Positions 55,345 through 64,000 of a DNA stretch of 64,000 nucleotides are shown here, one piece after another. How positions within the stretch are numbered: the first letter of the stretch is position 1; the number at the start of each line of letters is the position of its first letter. The stretch spans positions 1 to 64,000 of the forward strand of contig JAJOZX010003221.1 in the NCBI GenBank assembly GCA_023014485.1, written 5' to 3'. The translations under genes were made by a program, and so were the position numbers. The stretch is from Bathynomus jamesi (lineage: Eukaryota; Arthropoda; Malacostraca; Isopoda; Cirolanidae). Under the pieces are notes generated by a model. It was not told the origin of the DNA. It saw only the letters and a list, made by a program, of their open reading frames with translations, and searched no databases.

Positions 55345-55955
55345 ACACAGCTTTTTACGTTGCCTCTCAATATCAAGTTCATCTCGCAGCTCGTGAGTAA
55401 TTACATGACCTAAGTATTTGCATGTCTTTGACATGATACACGTTTCAGTAGATTACACCTAAAAATCAAAATATAACTCTTTGCCCCATTATAGGCAGAG
55501 GTGGATTAAGACACCTCAGGGCCCCGGGACAATGAAGAAAATGGGGGCCATTTTCTATAGCTTTTTATTAACAATACATGTACCGAATAACAGTACTGTA
55601 CATAGTACATTTACACGAATTATATGTACAGTGCTCAGGCTAATTGAGAAACAAACTTAAAAGAACCTTAACACAGTGTATTTTGCCGTTTGCCAAAACC
55701 AAACAGCATTAAATAAACTTTACTTTAGGGCCTATAAAACGTAAAATAAAACAGGGAATTTGTCAGTTTGTGTACTGTCATATTTAATCAAAGAAGTTTG
55801 CGAAATTTATCATTGATATCATTATAAACATCGGCCCCTAAAACAGCTGGGCCCTGCGGCCTGGCCCCCCTTAATACGCCACTGATTATAGGTGATACCA
55901 TTTTCTATACCATATTGTTCACATATCTCTAATAATACTCTCAGCCCATGAGGAG
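55345..55955 (-). pseudogene. Second LINE copy fragment, interrupted by a hAT MITE
   Basis: Minus strand, from 55955: EQYGIENGITYNGAKSYILI across the MITE at 55496-55884, then KYLGHVITHEL and RDELDIERQRKKL, adjacent frames. It overlaps the LINE at 7212-7561 and 10185-10221/31174 and supplies the segment lost there. Left end at the gypsy LTR, right end at about 55955. Confidence 0.75.
55496..55884. mobile_element. hAT-type MITE
   Basis: Ends CAGAGGTGGATTAAG and the complement of CAGTGGCGTATTAAG, with 8-bp duplications ATTATAGG at 55488-55495 and 55885-55892. Inside only AT-rich DNA and GGGCCC-type inverted sequence. No protein. Confidence 0.9.
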
Positions 55956-56599
55956 AGTTTTTAACCATAAAAGTTAGGTTTTAATATTGATACTGTTGGT
56001 CATATTAGGTTAGGTTGTTAACTTTAAATAGCTGTAATTTTTTTTATTATTTATTTGCGACAAATTTGGATTACATATTTGGAAAGAGGAGACAAAAATG
56101 TACTAAAAAAAATAGAGTCACCAGTTGGGTGCTAAACTTCAATTTTACTTAATTAGCTGACTTGAGATTGACACTTTGCCAGATTTTAAATAGTAAATGG
56201 GAAATTCCTAGTTTAGAGGGGTCCTTCAAGTTTTTATTGCACTTGCATAAGTTATTGTACACCAAGTAATTTATTTATGAACGTTGCGAGGTAGAAAAAG
56301 AACCTAGTAGTATAGCCGCAAAAGGGGAGAGTGCAAGAATGTTGCAGGTTATTATGTAATGTTGCAAAGGGGATGGGGATTGTTGCAGAGGGGGAGGGGG
56401 GTGGGGGTTGCAAAAAAAGGGAAAAAAAAGAAAAAGAAAAAATTCCCCCAAAGGGGGGGATGCTGCAGGTGCAACAAGGAAAACTTGGAGGCGGCGTTAT
56501 CCCCCAAGAGAAAGAAGGAGGAGAGAAAGGAGGAGGAGAGGTGTTCACCTGGCAGGAGCCAAGTGCACATTAAGACTTCAGCCGAGTAGGCGTTGTTTT
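55956..56599. other. Low-complexity, purine-rich spacer
   Basis: No gene supported. Bases 56330-56580 are G/A-rich on the plus strand (gggggagggg..., ggaggagagaaaggaggagg), giving many overlapping ORFs of biased composition in several frames, which I regard as shadows. Confidence 0.6.
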
Positions 56600-57170
56600 A
56601 TAGGCTCCTAATCAGCCAGTTGGCGTAAATGGCTTGAGTTGCCAGATTGCGCCATGTATTCTCTAATCGAAGACTGAGTTGCCAGATACCATTGTATACA
56701 TTATTATAGACTCTTAATCAGCCAGTTGGCTGTAAATGGCTTGAGTTGCCAGATACCGCAATACCATTGTATACATTATTATAGATTCCTAATCAGCCAG
56801 TTGGCTGTAAATGGCTTGAGTTGCCAGATACCTCTTTTTAGCAGTATTATTGTATACATTATTATATACGCCTAATCAGCCAGTTGGCGTAAATGGCTTG
56901 AGTTGCCAGATAGCGCCATGTATTCTCTAATCGAAGACTGAGTTGCCAGATACCATTGTATACATTATTATAGACTCCTAATCAGCCAGTTGGCTGTAAA
57001 TGCCTTGAGTTGCCAGATAGCGCCATGTATTCTCTAATCGAAGACTGAGTTGCTAGATACCACTTTTTAGCATTATTATAGACTCCTAATCAGCCAGTTG
57101 GCTTAGAAGGCGTAAATGTTGCCAGATACCGCAATACCACTGTATACATTATTATATTTCTTAAAAGAAT
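56600..57170. repeat. Satellite-like tandem repeat
   Basis: Six irregular copies of a unit carrying taatcagccagttggc, taaatggcttgagttgccag and tattctctaatcgaagactg, starting at about 56609, 56716, 56790, 56873, 56980 and 57088. Spacing is uneven (about 75-107 bp) because inner sub-blocks are dropped or repeated. It ends beside the viral-like block. Confidence 0.85.
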
Positions 57171-57486
57171 ACCGGTAGTAGGTTTAGAAGGCGTAACAAT
57201 TAAGTAAAACAACATTGCATCATTCTGTTTATTATAAATATATAGAAAATAAATATACATTTCAATTGAGGAATATGCATATAACAGTACAGGAAATATA
57301 TACACACAATTATGGATATATATAAAATAAAATATACATTTCAAATAAATATACACTTCAATAGAAATATGTACATAACAGTACAGGAGAAATATCACGC
57401 AAAATATATATAAACACAAATCAATAGAAATATGCGTATAATCAGTACAGGAGAAATGTCAAGCAAAATATATATATAAATACAAT
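57171..57486. other. AT-rich repeats 3' of the viral-like block
   Basis: The phrases caatagaaatatg and cagtacaggagaaat occur two or three times each (57240-57475), an irregular direct repeat. No gene recognised. Confidence 0.55.
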
Positions 57487-57831
57487 TCACTTTTTTTTCA
57501 AAATACTAAACTCGGTCTTAATCGAGTTTACAATTACATCATTATTGCTCTGCATTACGCAGTATATGCGGCTTAATAATATTTCACCGCTTAAAGTATA
57601 GGGAAACCTGTACTCGATATGAAGGGCTTTCATATCGTTCAGTACTATTTTTGTTCCCACTTTACAACCGTTTGGTAAGTCATCTTTAAATACGTCTAGA
57701 ATACAATCAAAAGCACGCACAAAGAGTTCATCGTTAGCTACATTATTAAACACAAGTTTATAAACACGCTTTTCCAATCGAGGGTTTATTTCTACCGACT
57801 CGAGCTTTTCAATCGTGAACTCACTCAACAT
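57487..57831 (-). CDS. Hypothetical protein, 114 residues, in the viral-like block
   Basis: I do not recognise this protein. It starts MLSEFTIEKLESVEINP, has no obvious signal peptide or membrane segment, and looks like a mixed alpha/beta soluble protein with ENHS-free lysine-rich C-terminus ILKKK. Its start codon overlaps the end of the upstream ORF by 11 nt (CGCTATGTTGAGTGA), a compact arrangement usual in viruses and unusual in animal genes. Same strand as the polymerase. The open frame in a decaying neighbourhood suggests recent arrival or selection, but that is an inference. Confidence 0.6.
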   Translation of the reverse strand: MLSEFTIEKLESVEINPRLEKRVYKLVFNNVANDELFVRAFDCILDVFKDDLPNGCKVGTKIVLNDMKALHIEYRFPYTLSGEILLSRIYCVMQSNNDVIVNSIKTEFSILKKK

Positions 57832-58567
57832 AGCGGCAATTGAAATAATCTTCTAAATCGCTACGACAACTGCGCGTTATATAAAGAAATAGTTCTTCAG
57901 GGTGAACGGTGTAGGTGAGCTCAGCCTTGTACCGATCAATTGCTTTGTACCAAAGTTCATGGTATTTCAAAGAGTCTAAACTTTTTAAATAAACGTCCAG
58001 CTCTAGACCATTCTCACCAGCCCTACACTCGGTAAACCCATCGAGCAGAGCGGTGTAGGCGTATTCAAGTACTGTATCAAAATAAAGCATGTCCGTAACA
58101 CGCGCGTCTAATATAGGTTTCAGTTTACGGAATCCGACGATTTCAAACATTCTGTCGAGGATGAAACGGTTTCGCGTAGGAACAAGAGCGTTATTATCAG
58201 AAGCATTCTTCCACATCAGCCGTATATCAATGCACGGCCGATCGTTATTTATACACAACGTACATACAACGGCGTATGAGGGTGCGTCACTAATCTGCTC
58301 TCTTCTTGTACCTACGTTAACAGGTATTTTATAACGATCTTCACTCCACTTCTCAACTATCACAAAGATTCTATTCATCTCCTCGATACTTAAACAAACC
58401 CGTTTGTTTGTCGGTCTACATTCCGTTTCCAGTACATAGCTAATGGTACCGGAATTACGCCTGAACACGCGCAACGATTTCGTCACGGACACATCGTACG
58501 AGGCGTTGAGAATGCTGCTCAAAGGAAGTTCCATCGTATTCGAGGAGCGCACGTCCAGTCGGCTCAA
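57821..58567 (-). CDS. Hypothetical protein, 248 residues, in the viral-like block
   Basis: Unrecognised. It starts MSRLDVRSSNTMELPLSS (an alternative start is MELPLSS, 11 residues in). Regions rich in charged residues alternate with hydrophobic beta-like stretches (YAVVCTLCINNDRPCIDIRL). No catalytic motif was visible; four to six cysteines are scattered. The ORF overlaps the next by 11 nt and is preceded by 188 bp of non-coding DNA. It lies in the same direction as the family B polymerase, so they are probably parts of one element. Confidence 0.6.
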   Translation of the reverse strand: MSRLDVRSSNTMELPLSSILNASYDVSVTKSLRVFRRNSGTISYVLETECRPTNKRVCLSIEEMNRIFVIVEKWSEDRYKIPVNVGTRREQISDAPSYAVVCTLCINNDRPCIDIRLMWKNASDNNALVPTRNRFILDRMFEIVGFRKLKPILDARVTDMLYFDTVLEYAYTALLDGFTECRAGENGLELDVYLKSLDSLKYHELWYKAIDRYKAELTYTVHPEELFLYITRSCRSDLEDYFNCRYVE

Positions 58568-58755
58568 GCTCTGAGATAACTATGAGCCGTGTGAGGCACG
58601 CAGGTAGGCAGGAATGGTTCGACGGGCGGCTGACTCGATGATACGTGAATGGGCTTGTTCGTATGACCGCGAGTCGAATTGTTGTACATATTTCGGTACA
58701 AGAATATCACTACCAGCCTACGCACCAGACAGTTTAGGTAAGAACTAGGAACATT

Positions 58756-59388
58756 TTATGTTTTACTAAACATAACATCTCCACACTCCGGCGCACTATT
58801 TGAGAGGAACATATGTTCATATTTTTCCTTTCTGCCCATCAAACGATACTCGTCTCTAAACTCTGTTAAAAATTCACGCAGGGCACTAGCCACAACCTCA
58901 CTACGAACCTCATCATGATATACGTTAATATAGTGATAAAAATACTTAAGATTGTCCATGATCACGAGATTCACATTTTCAGTCGTAGGGTATGAGTAAT
59001 CGACATGGTGTAGCATGACGTAATACCGCTTGTCACACCACCCATCAGCAAGACTCATTATCCATACCTGCTGCTTCTCTTCTGCACGCGTTGTTTCTTT
59101 TACTTCACGGTGTATGTGAGACTTTATAAAGTTTAGCTCTGCAGTATACTTCAGCACATCGTCTGTGCAACGAAAGCCTTCAACGGTCTCACCAGAACAT
59201 CCGTAGAGTATTTGTACATCTTGGAACTTCGCACAATCCAATGTGTTTTTAAAAGAGGCATAGGAGGGAGGAATAGGAAGTTTTTCGGTATCCACCACAT
59301 CCTGACACTTTACTGAATACCATTTCGTAAACGTTGTACAAGCAATATTAAAGGTAGCCATTTGAATACACGTCTGATCTGAATACAC
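58756..59388 (-). CDS. Hypothetical protein, about 200 residues, in the viral-like block
   Basis: Unrecognised. The start could be MYSDQTC (59388) or MATFNIACTTFTKWYSVKC (59358); the second is preferred because the extra N-terminal codons lie in a 17-bp direct repeat (gaatacacgtctgatct, twice near 59363-59396). Aromatic and charged residues are common (RYYVMLHHVDYSYPTTENVN, FYHYINVYHDEV). No known domain was seen. Same strand as its neighbours. Confidence 0.58.
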   Translation of the reverse strand: MYSDQTCIQMATFNIACTTFTKWYSVKCQDVVDTEKLPIPPSYASFKNTLDCAKFQDVQILYGCSGETVEGFRCTDDVLKYTAELNFIKSHIHREVKETTRAEEKQQVWIMSLADGWCDKRYYVMLHHVDYSYPTTENVNLVIMDNLKYFYHYINVYHDEVRSEVVASALREFLTEFRDEYRLMGRKEKYEHMFLSNSAPECGDVMFSKT

Positions 59389-59489
59389 GTCTGATCTCTC
59401 GGGCTTACTGCGGTCGACTGACCACGCAGGGATTCCCAGATAGTAGCATGACTCACGGTCTTACAGTGGGCGGAGCTTAGAACTTTCAC

Positions 59490-59522
<33 letters not shown>

Positions 59523-59683
59523 GGAGAAAGTGAAACGCTATTTGAAACATGATTTATTTAACAAACGAGATATTCAAGTTATATATATTTACAAATACGA
59601 TTTAATAAACGAGATAGTCAAGTTATATATATATATATTTACAAATAGATACGATTATATACAAGACGTGTGAGTTAGAAGCA
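59389..59683. other. Repeat-rich intergenic spacer of the viral-like block
   Basis: Includes a CA microsatellite (59493-59520) and two near copies of a stretch ending ttcaagttatatatat / gtcaagttatatatat with aacgagata (59560-59650). It could be regulatory but nothing specific is seen. Confidence 0.55.
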
Positions 59684-61724
59684 TCATTGGTATCCAAAGG
59701 GTACGGTATCATAGGTACCAGGTAACTGGTAACGTTTCCTATAGGTGTTACGGCACACCATCGTACCCCTAAGTTCCTTCACGCCCCCCAGCTTCTGCGC
59801 CCGAAAATTGTGGGTGCCTACAATTAGTTGGGGAGGTTGTTCATCATCGTCCAAACATACTAGATCCTTCAACGACTCAAAGTTAACAACCTCCCGATTC
59901 GCATGGTTGAGCGTAATACCCTTTGCCTTCACGATATATTTCATTTCCTCCCCCACCCTGACCCGTACCCCATAAGTCTTAGGTCCTGTTGAGGCAAAAG
60001 AGTCGGCGTATGCGTTGTCCCCATACTCATCCTTGATCTCATCAGTGAGCTCGCCGAGGAACTCCCCAATAGTGGGCATGTATTCACCCTCCCTCTCTGT
60101 GAATATCACGCTATCTGTATCGGCATACAATACTCTCCGCCCAAGAGAATGCAATAGACCCCAAAGTTTTATACGGGCGTAGGCTGTTGTGAAGCTGGCC
60201 ACAGGTATGTTTGTAACCCTTGAGGTATCTGTGGCAAATTCAGTGTTGTTGTACTTTATTACGTAAGTATTACCTACATTTACGATCTCCATGACCTCTT
60301 TATCGGGGGCATTGGCATAATCCCAGACATCGCTATAACTTTGTGCCAAATGAATGCTCCCTCTGCCGGTATTCTGCGCAAATTTTCCCCATAGACTGTT
60401 TAGACACAACTTTGCACTAAAGCGCTTGCCAGGATTCTTTACAATTTGGACACGATCAAGTTGTATACCTTCGCGGTCGCGGTAACGTTGAATATAGGCA
60501 GACTTTTCATCTTCGGTATCAACTCGCGGATACCCTGATGCCTCAACCTTATCCTTCAAAAAGGTGTTTATATATGGTGTGAAAAGGTTGGGTAGCTTCT
60601 GAAACCTCCACACCTCATGTATCTTCAGTATTCTATAACCATGGCGCATGGCTAGGGCCAACTCAGGACTTGTATATACGCCTCTGATCTTACGCTGGTG
60701 GGGTATATGGTTACATTCGCCGTTATCCTCTTCCGCGCACTTCACGCACAGGGGAAACATGAGCTTGTCGTCGATAACGACAGGTAAGATCGGCATCCAT
60801 AAATTGCGTGGGGGGAGTACGTCTACGAAAGAGAGCCCAAAGTAACGATCATTCAAATTTTTTGAAAATTCATTGATGGAGGGTAGGCTAGGTCCCACCA
60901 GTTTCTCAGGAGCGCCCACGGGGTACGGATTGCTCTTCATCACGTATGGGTATAAAGAACAGAAATCGTAGTAATGGAGCTTCACGCCCTCCGTAGGTGG
61001 GAAGTATAGTCTGAAAGGATTTGTACGTCCTCCAAACAAGCTATCACCACATTTGAGAGGATCCAGCACCATTGAACGCTTGATCGTTTTTATTTCCTCA
61101 CGGTACACCTCGTCTGTCTCCATCCGTGCATCATATTCATGCTCCCACAAGACTTTGTGAGTGAACTGTGATCCTATAAGTTGATCGCGGGTGCGGGTCG
61201 ATGCAAGACAGTCGGCAGGAGACCTACCGTGGATATCTCCGGTGATTCCGCACTCAGGACGGGGGCATCCATGCCACCAGCAACCGTTAAAGGAGTACAC
61301 AGTCTTCACACCAGTGACACGGTTTTCACTTAATCCATCAACCCAAAAAACACGTCCATTAATCTTAATGGGTACTTCACCCGTGTTGCGGGCGTGCTTT
61401 ATGTATACACCTGTCTGTTGCTGTAGGTGTATGAGCCAGTAAATAGCCTTGTGCCCGTAACTGCGGGGATTGTTTCGGTGAATAATGGCTAAGGTGTCTT
61501 TCGGCATGAAGTTATTCTTGAACACCGTAAAACATAATGATGCGATGGTGGTTGCGACTTGCAGTGGATCGCATTTAAAACGGGCTATGTACAGTGCTTA
61601 CAAGAAGTCTCGCGCCTCTGTCTCGTCCCAAGTTAGTCTGTTAGGTATAAAATGGGCGGTCCTTATGGCAGCGGAGGTGTGTTCGGATTGGTGCACATAA
61701 TTGCTCTAACCCCATCAATGACGT
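59684..61724 (-). pseudogene. Protein-primed family B DNA polymerase, 5' truncated
   Basis: The 613-codon main ORF (61525-59684) has the polymerase palm motifs: HYYDFCSLYPYVMKSNPYP (motif A, Asp, about residue 185), AKLCLNSLWGKFAQN (motif B, Lys and Asn-Ser) and YADTDSVIF (motif C, Asp-Thr-Asp). FNGCWWHGCPRPEC near residue 80 is the Cys/His motif seen in DNA polymerases of Polinton-like and related elements. In the same frame upstream, LYIARFKCDPLQVATTIASL continues past the listed start, then a TAA (about 61609-61611), then WDETEARDFL; sequence is open to about 61724. The exonuclease and terminal-protein part normally N-terminal of this is not present. It copies linear protein-primed DNA in Polintons, adintoviruses and bidnaviruses. 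Whether the TAA is genuine or an assembly error is undecided. Confidence 0.82.
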
Positions 61725-62962
61725 CCACATTATCATTCTGTTGATCACTCTATCTATTTATATATAGAGACATACTGTATATAGATATATATATAGAGTA
61801 TGCAGGGGATAACGTGTCTCAGTCCCAGCTATGGTAGTTGTCTTACAATTAACAGTCCCAACTGCAAGTTACGTTAACTCCACATAACCTACCCTGGACT
61901 AAAATAACATACGTGAAGCCCTTACCCACAAACCATTTAAAAGGTGTGATTTAAAAGCGCTCTCTCTCTCTCTCTCTCTCTCTCGCTCTCTGATCACACC
62001 GCATCCCATCAGAGGTCTTCAGCAGAGACATCGGCAATGTATCCATATAACGTCAATAATAACCGAAACTTGAGAAAATAATTATACTCTCTGCCTTCCG
62101 CTCTACTCCAAATTTTCTCTTAGTGACCTCCTAATACAAACTAATCTATCATATTTTGCGACTTTTTAACTCTGGTAGGATTCAATTCCATTCCTATAGT
62201 GTAAGAGATACTTAAATTCATGTGTGTATTATGCCATATGATGTGCGTAATAAATAATCATTTTTAAATAGTTGGAGCGTTCAAGGTCATCTGTCATAAT
62301 CTATAGACTACCCCTCAAGCCCACTCTCAACACTTAGATTTCCCTAAGACACAGGCGTCTTCAAGTAACATGACTGCGTAGAGATCTAAGGTGTTTGAAG
62401 GAAGTGGAATGAGGATCGAGGTAAGCGTTGCTATGTCGAAGGAAACGAGGTTGGGTGAGGAATTACGAAGGGAGGAGGAAATGCTAAACACAAACTCAAA
62501 TATTTATTTTAATGCCCTAGACCTAGAAAGACAAAGAGCAAAATACCTTAAACTAACAATGAATTGACAGAAACAGAAGAGTCTGGTCTTAGACGCACTG
62601 ATAGGTTTAACTTATGTGGCTAGAGGCCGCCACTCAGAATTACCACTACTACCTAAGTCATAATAAGGTTATTTACTATGACAGAGTAGTCATGAGTAGT
62701 TATGGAAATAAAATATGATTATACTGTTGATGGCTGACTATATTCAGTTGGGATATAAACTATTGCTGACAATCTTTGGATCCTTGGCTTTTAAGACGAA
62801 TTTTTTATGCATATGTTCAACAAAATAGGAAATTGGCTGATTATTATTACCATTCGAAGGGTTGGTACCCTTCACAACCGAAATCAATTTCAGAAGGGGG
62901 GTGCATGGTATCTTCATTTCCTTTATCGTCCCAGCACCTTCACATAAGCCATTTACACAAAG
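61725..62962. other. Unassigned spacer
   Basis: No gene supported. A (TC)n microsatellite lies at about 61961-61989 and palindromic TATATAGA/TCTATATA at 61755-61800. The left terminus of the Tc1-like element must lie somewhere before 62963 but could not be identified because its partner is outside the window. Confidence 0.5.
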
Positions 62963-63993
62963 ATGGAAAGGCCGTCTGTGCACCACGAGACGACCCAGGC
63001 AATGCGGGGAGCAATGGTGACATTGCATGAATATGGTGTGCCAACAAGAGAAATATCAAGACGACTAGACGTTCATCGAAGCACTGTGGAACGGTGAATT
63101 CATCGGTATGAAGCAGAAAACTCAATCGCTACTTTGCCGAGGTCTGGTCCTCCGCGTTCAACATCTCAAGAGGAAGATGCTGCGATTGTTAATCATGCCA
63201 GAGAGCATCCGTTTGTTCCAGCGACGCATATTTACAGACACCTGAACCTTCGTTGTAGCGCAAATACAGTGAATAACAGACTTCACGAGGCAGGGTATTT
63301 TTCTCGCCGTCCAGCTATAAAACCTGCATTGACGATTGAGCATAAAGAGGCGCGGATGGGATTTGCCTTGCAATACTTGCCGCAGGAGGAAGAATTCTGG
63401 AGAAAAGTTGTGTATTGTGACGAAAAAAAATTTTCAACAGATAGTCATGGTTCCCTGCATTGTTGGAGGCAGCGCGGAAAACGCTATGAAGAAGGAAATG
63501 TTTTCCCGAGCAAACGTAGTGGTCACATCAATCTCGGTGTGTGGGGCTGGATGTCTGGCTATGGTGTCGGAGAATTGACTCAAGTAGATGGACGCTTTAC
63601 TGGACAGCAATATTGCCAGATACTGGAAGAGGTGCTGCTACCCAGTGTTCGTGCGTATCTGGTTCCAGCACCGGAACCATTTTACTTAATGGAAGATAAC
63701 AGTCCCATTCATAGGAGTAACGTTGTGAGAGCGTGGTACGAAGATCACCCAGAGATTATTAATCTAATTCTGCCACCACGTTCTCCTGATTTGAATCCGA
63801 TTGAAAACCTTTGGGCAATAATGATTAGCGAATGGGAGCAACGCAATGAAAGAACATTTGAAGCACTTTTAGCTCACACTAGGAATAGTTGGGAGAGCTT
63901 ACGCCGAACACCATTCCCTACAATCTGGCCTCTTCTATGCTGCAACGATTGCAAGAAATTATTGATGCTGGAGGAAGCTATACGAAATACTGA
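62963..63993 (+). pseudogene. Tc1-type transposase (D, D, 35, E), with one stop and one frameshift
   Basis: Start MERPSVHHETTQAM (62963). The first helix-turn-helix (GVPTREISRRLDVHRSTVER) is followed by a TGA (63095-63097, probably from TGG), then HRYEAENS and a second DNA-binding segment (HIYRHLNLRCSANTVNNRL). Catalytic motifs are VVYCDEKKFST (first Asp), FYLMEDNSPIHRSNVV (second Asp) and RSPDLNPIENLWAIM (Glu); I count 35 residues between the second Asp and the Glu. A one-base shift near 63918 precedes the normal C-terminus (LQEIIDAGGSYTKY, stop TGA at 63991-63993). Otherwise it is full length, so this is a young copy. Confidence 0.9.
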
Positions 63994-64000
63994 TGTTAAA

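Noticed and set aside
56252..56611. Overlapping ORFs in both strands (Pro/Phe-rich, Lys/Gly-rich)
   Set aside because: Purine-rich low-complexity DNA gives open frames in several directions; no conserved features.
57487..61724. Reading the block as a cellular DNA polymerase gene
   Set aside because: Motif set and FNGCWWHGC-type Cys/His region fit protein-primed element/viral polymerases, not replicative polymerases of the host.
1..64000. tRNA or rRNA genes
   Set aside because: No cloverleaf-like or rRNA-like stretch was recognised by eye; a dedicated scan would be needed to be certain.

Overview
This window is a eukaryotic, most likely arthropod, heterochromatin-like region made almost entirely of transposable elements nested in one another. 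No conventional host gene could be supported. The arthropod assignment is an inference from TTAGG/CCTAA-type repeats (about 714-740, 911-940, 22533-22580), the mix of BEL/Pao, Ty3/gypsy, hAT, Merlin, Tc1/mariner and LINE elements, and AT-rich sequence with spliced transposase genes. Crustacean or chelicerate would fit; species cannot be told.

Layout. 1-1155: foldback hairpin with telomere-like repeats. 1732-2869: hAT deletion derivative with a perfect 8-bp target duplication. 3341-7211: larger hAT split by a Tc1-like element (5425-6371). 7212-35215 or so: one minus-strand LINE that has been cut into pieces by successive insertions: a gypsy remnant (7562-9960), a 21-kb BEL/Pao complex (10222-31173) and a Merlin element (31465-33794), with a GAGACC-rich hAT MITE (34490-35207) in its upstream flank. 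The BEL complex is an outer element, a second BEL copy inserted in its gag, and three tandem 2.6-kb LTR+gag units. 35418-36375: a second foldback, a mariner fragment and a 92-bp-arm perfect palindrome. 36592-44017: an intron-containing hAT interrupted by a separate DDE-type element with its own 8-bp target duplication (37087-40237), whose superfamily I cannot name. 44439-47219: ZMYM1-like hAT remnant carrying a GC-rich insertion. 47220-55344: Ty3/gypsy element with LTRs, interrupted by a plus-strand CR1-like LINE (49486-51413) and by a hAT derivative (52047-52873). 55345-57170: LINE fragment, hAT MITE, low-complexity DNA and a tandem repeat.

57487-61724 stands apart: a compact, one-strand block of a 5'-truncated protein-primed family B DNA polymerase and three unrecognised ORFs, two of which overlap by 11 nt. 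This looks like a remnant of a Polinton/adintovirus/bidnavirus-like element or endogenous virus and is the best candidate for an undescribed system. The window ends with a nearly complete but disabled Tc1-type transposase (62963-63993).

Two cross-cutting patterns are notable. Several unrelated-looking hAT insertions share a terminal motif of the form CAG-N-G-N-TGGGCA but each has its own short, nearly self-complementary subterminal repeat (GATCTT, TATTTAAATAC, GCGCAA), suggesting rapid diversification of transposase-binding ends. And three or more hairpin elements share the same arm sequence and carry CCTAACC-based minisatellites. Many differences among the BEL copies are single-base indels, so some frameshifts may be assembly errors.
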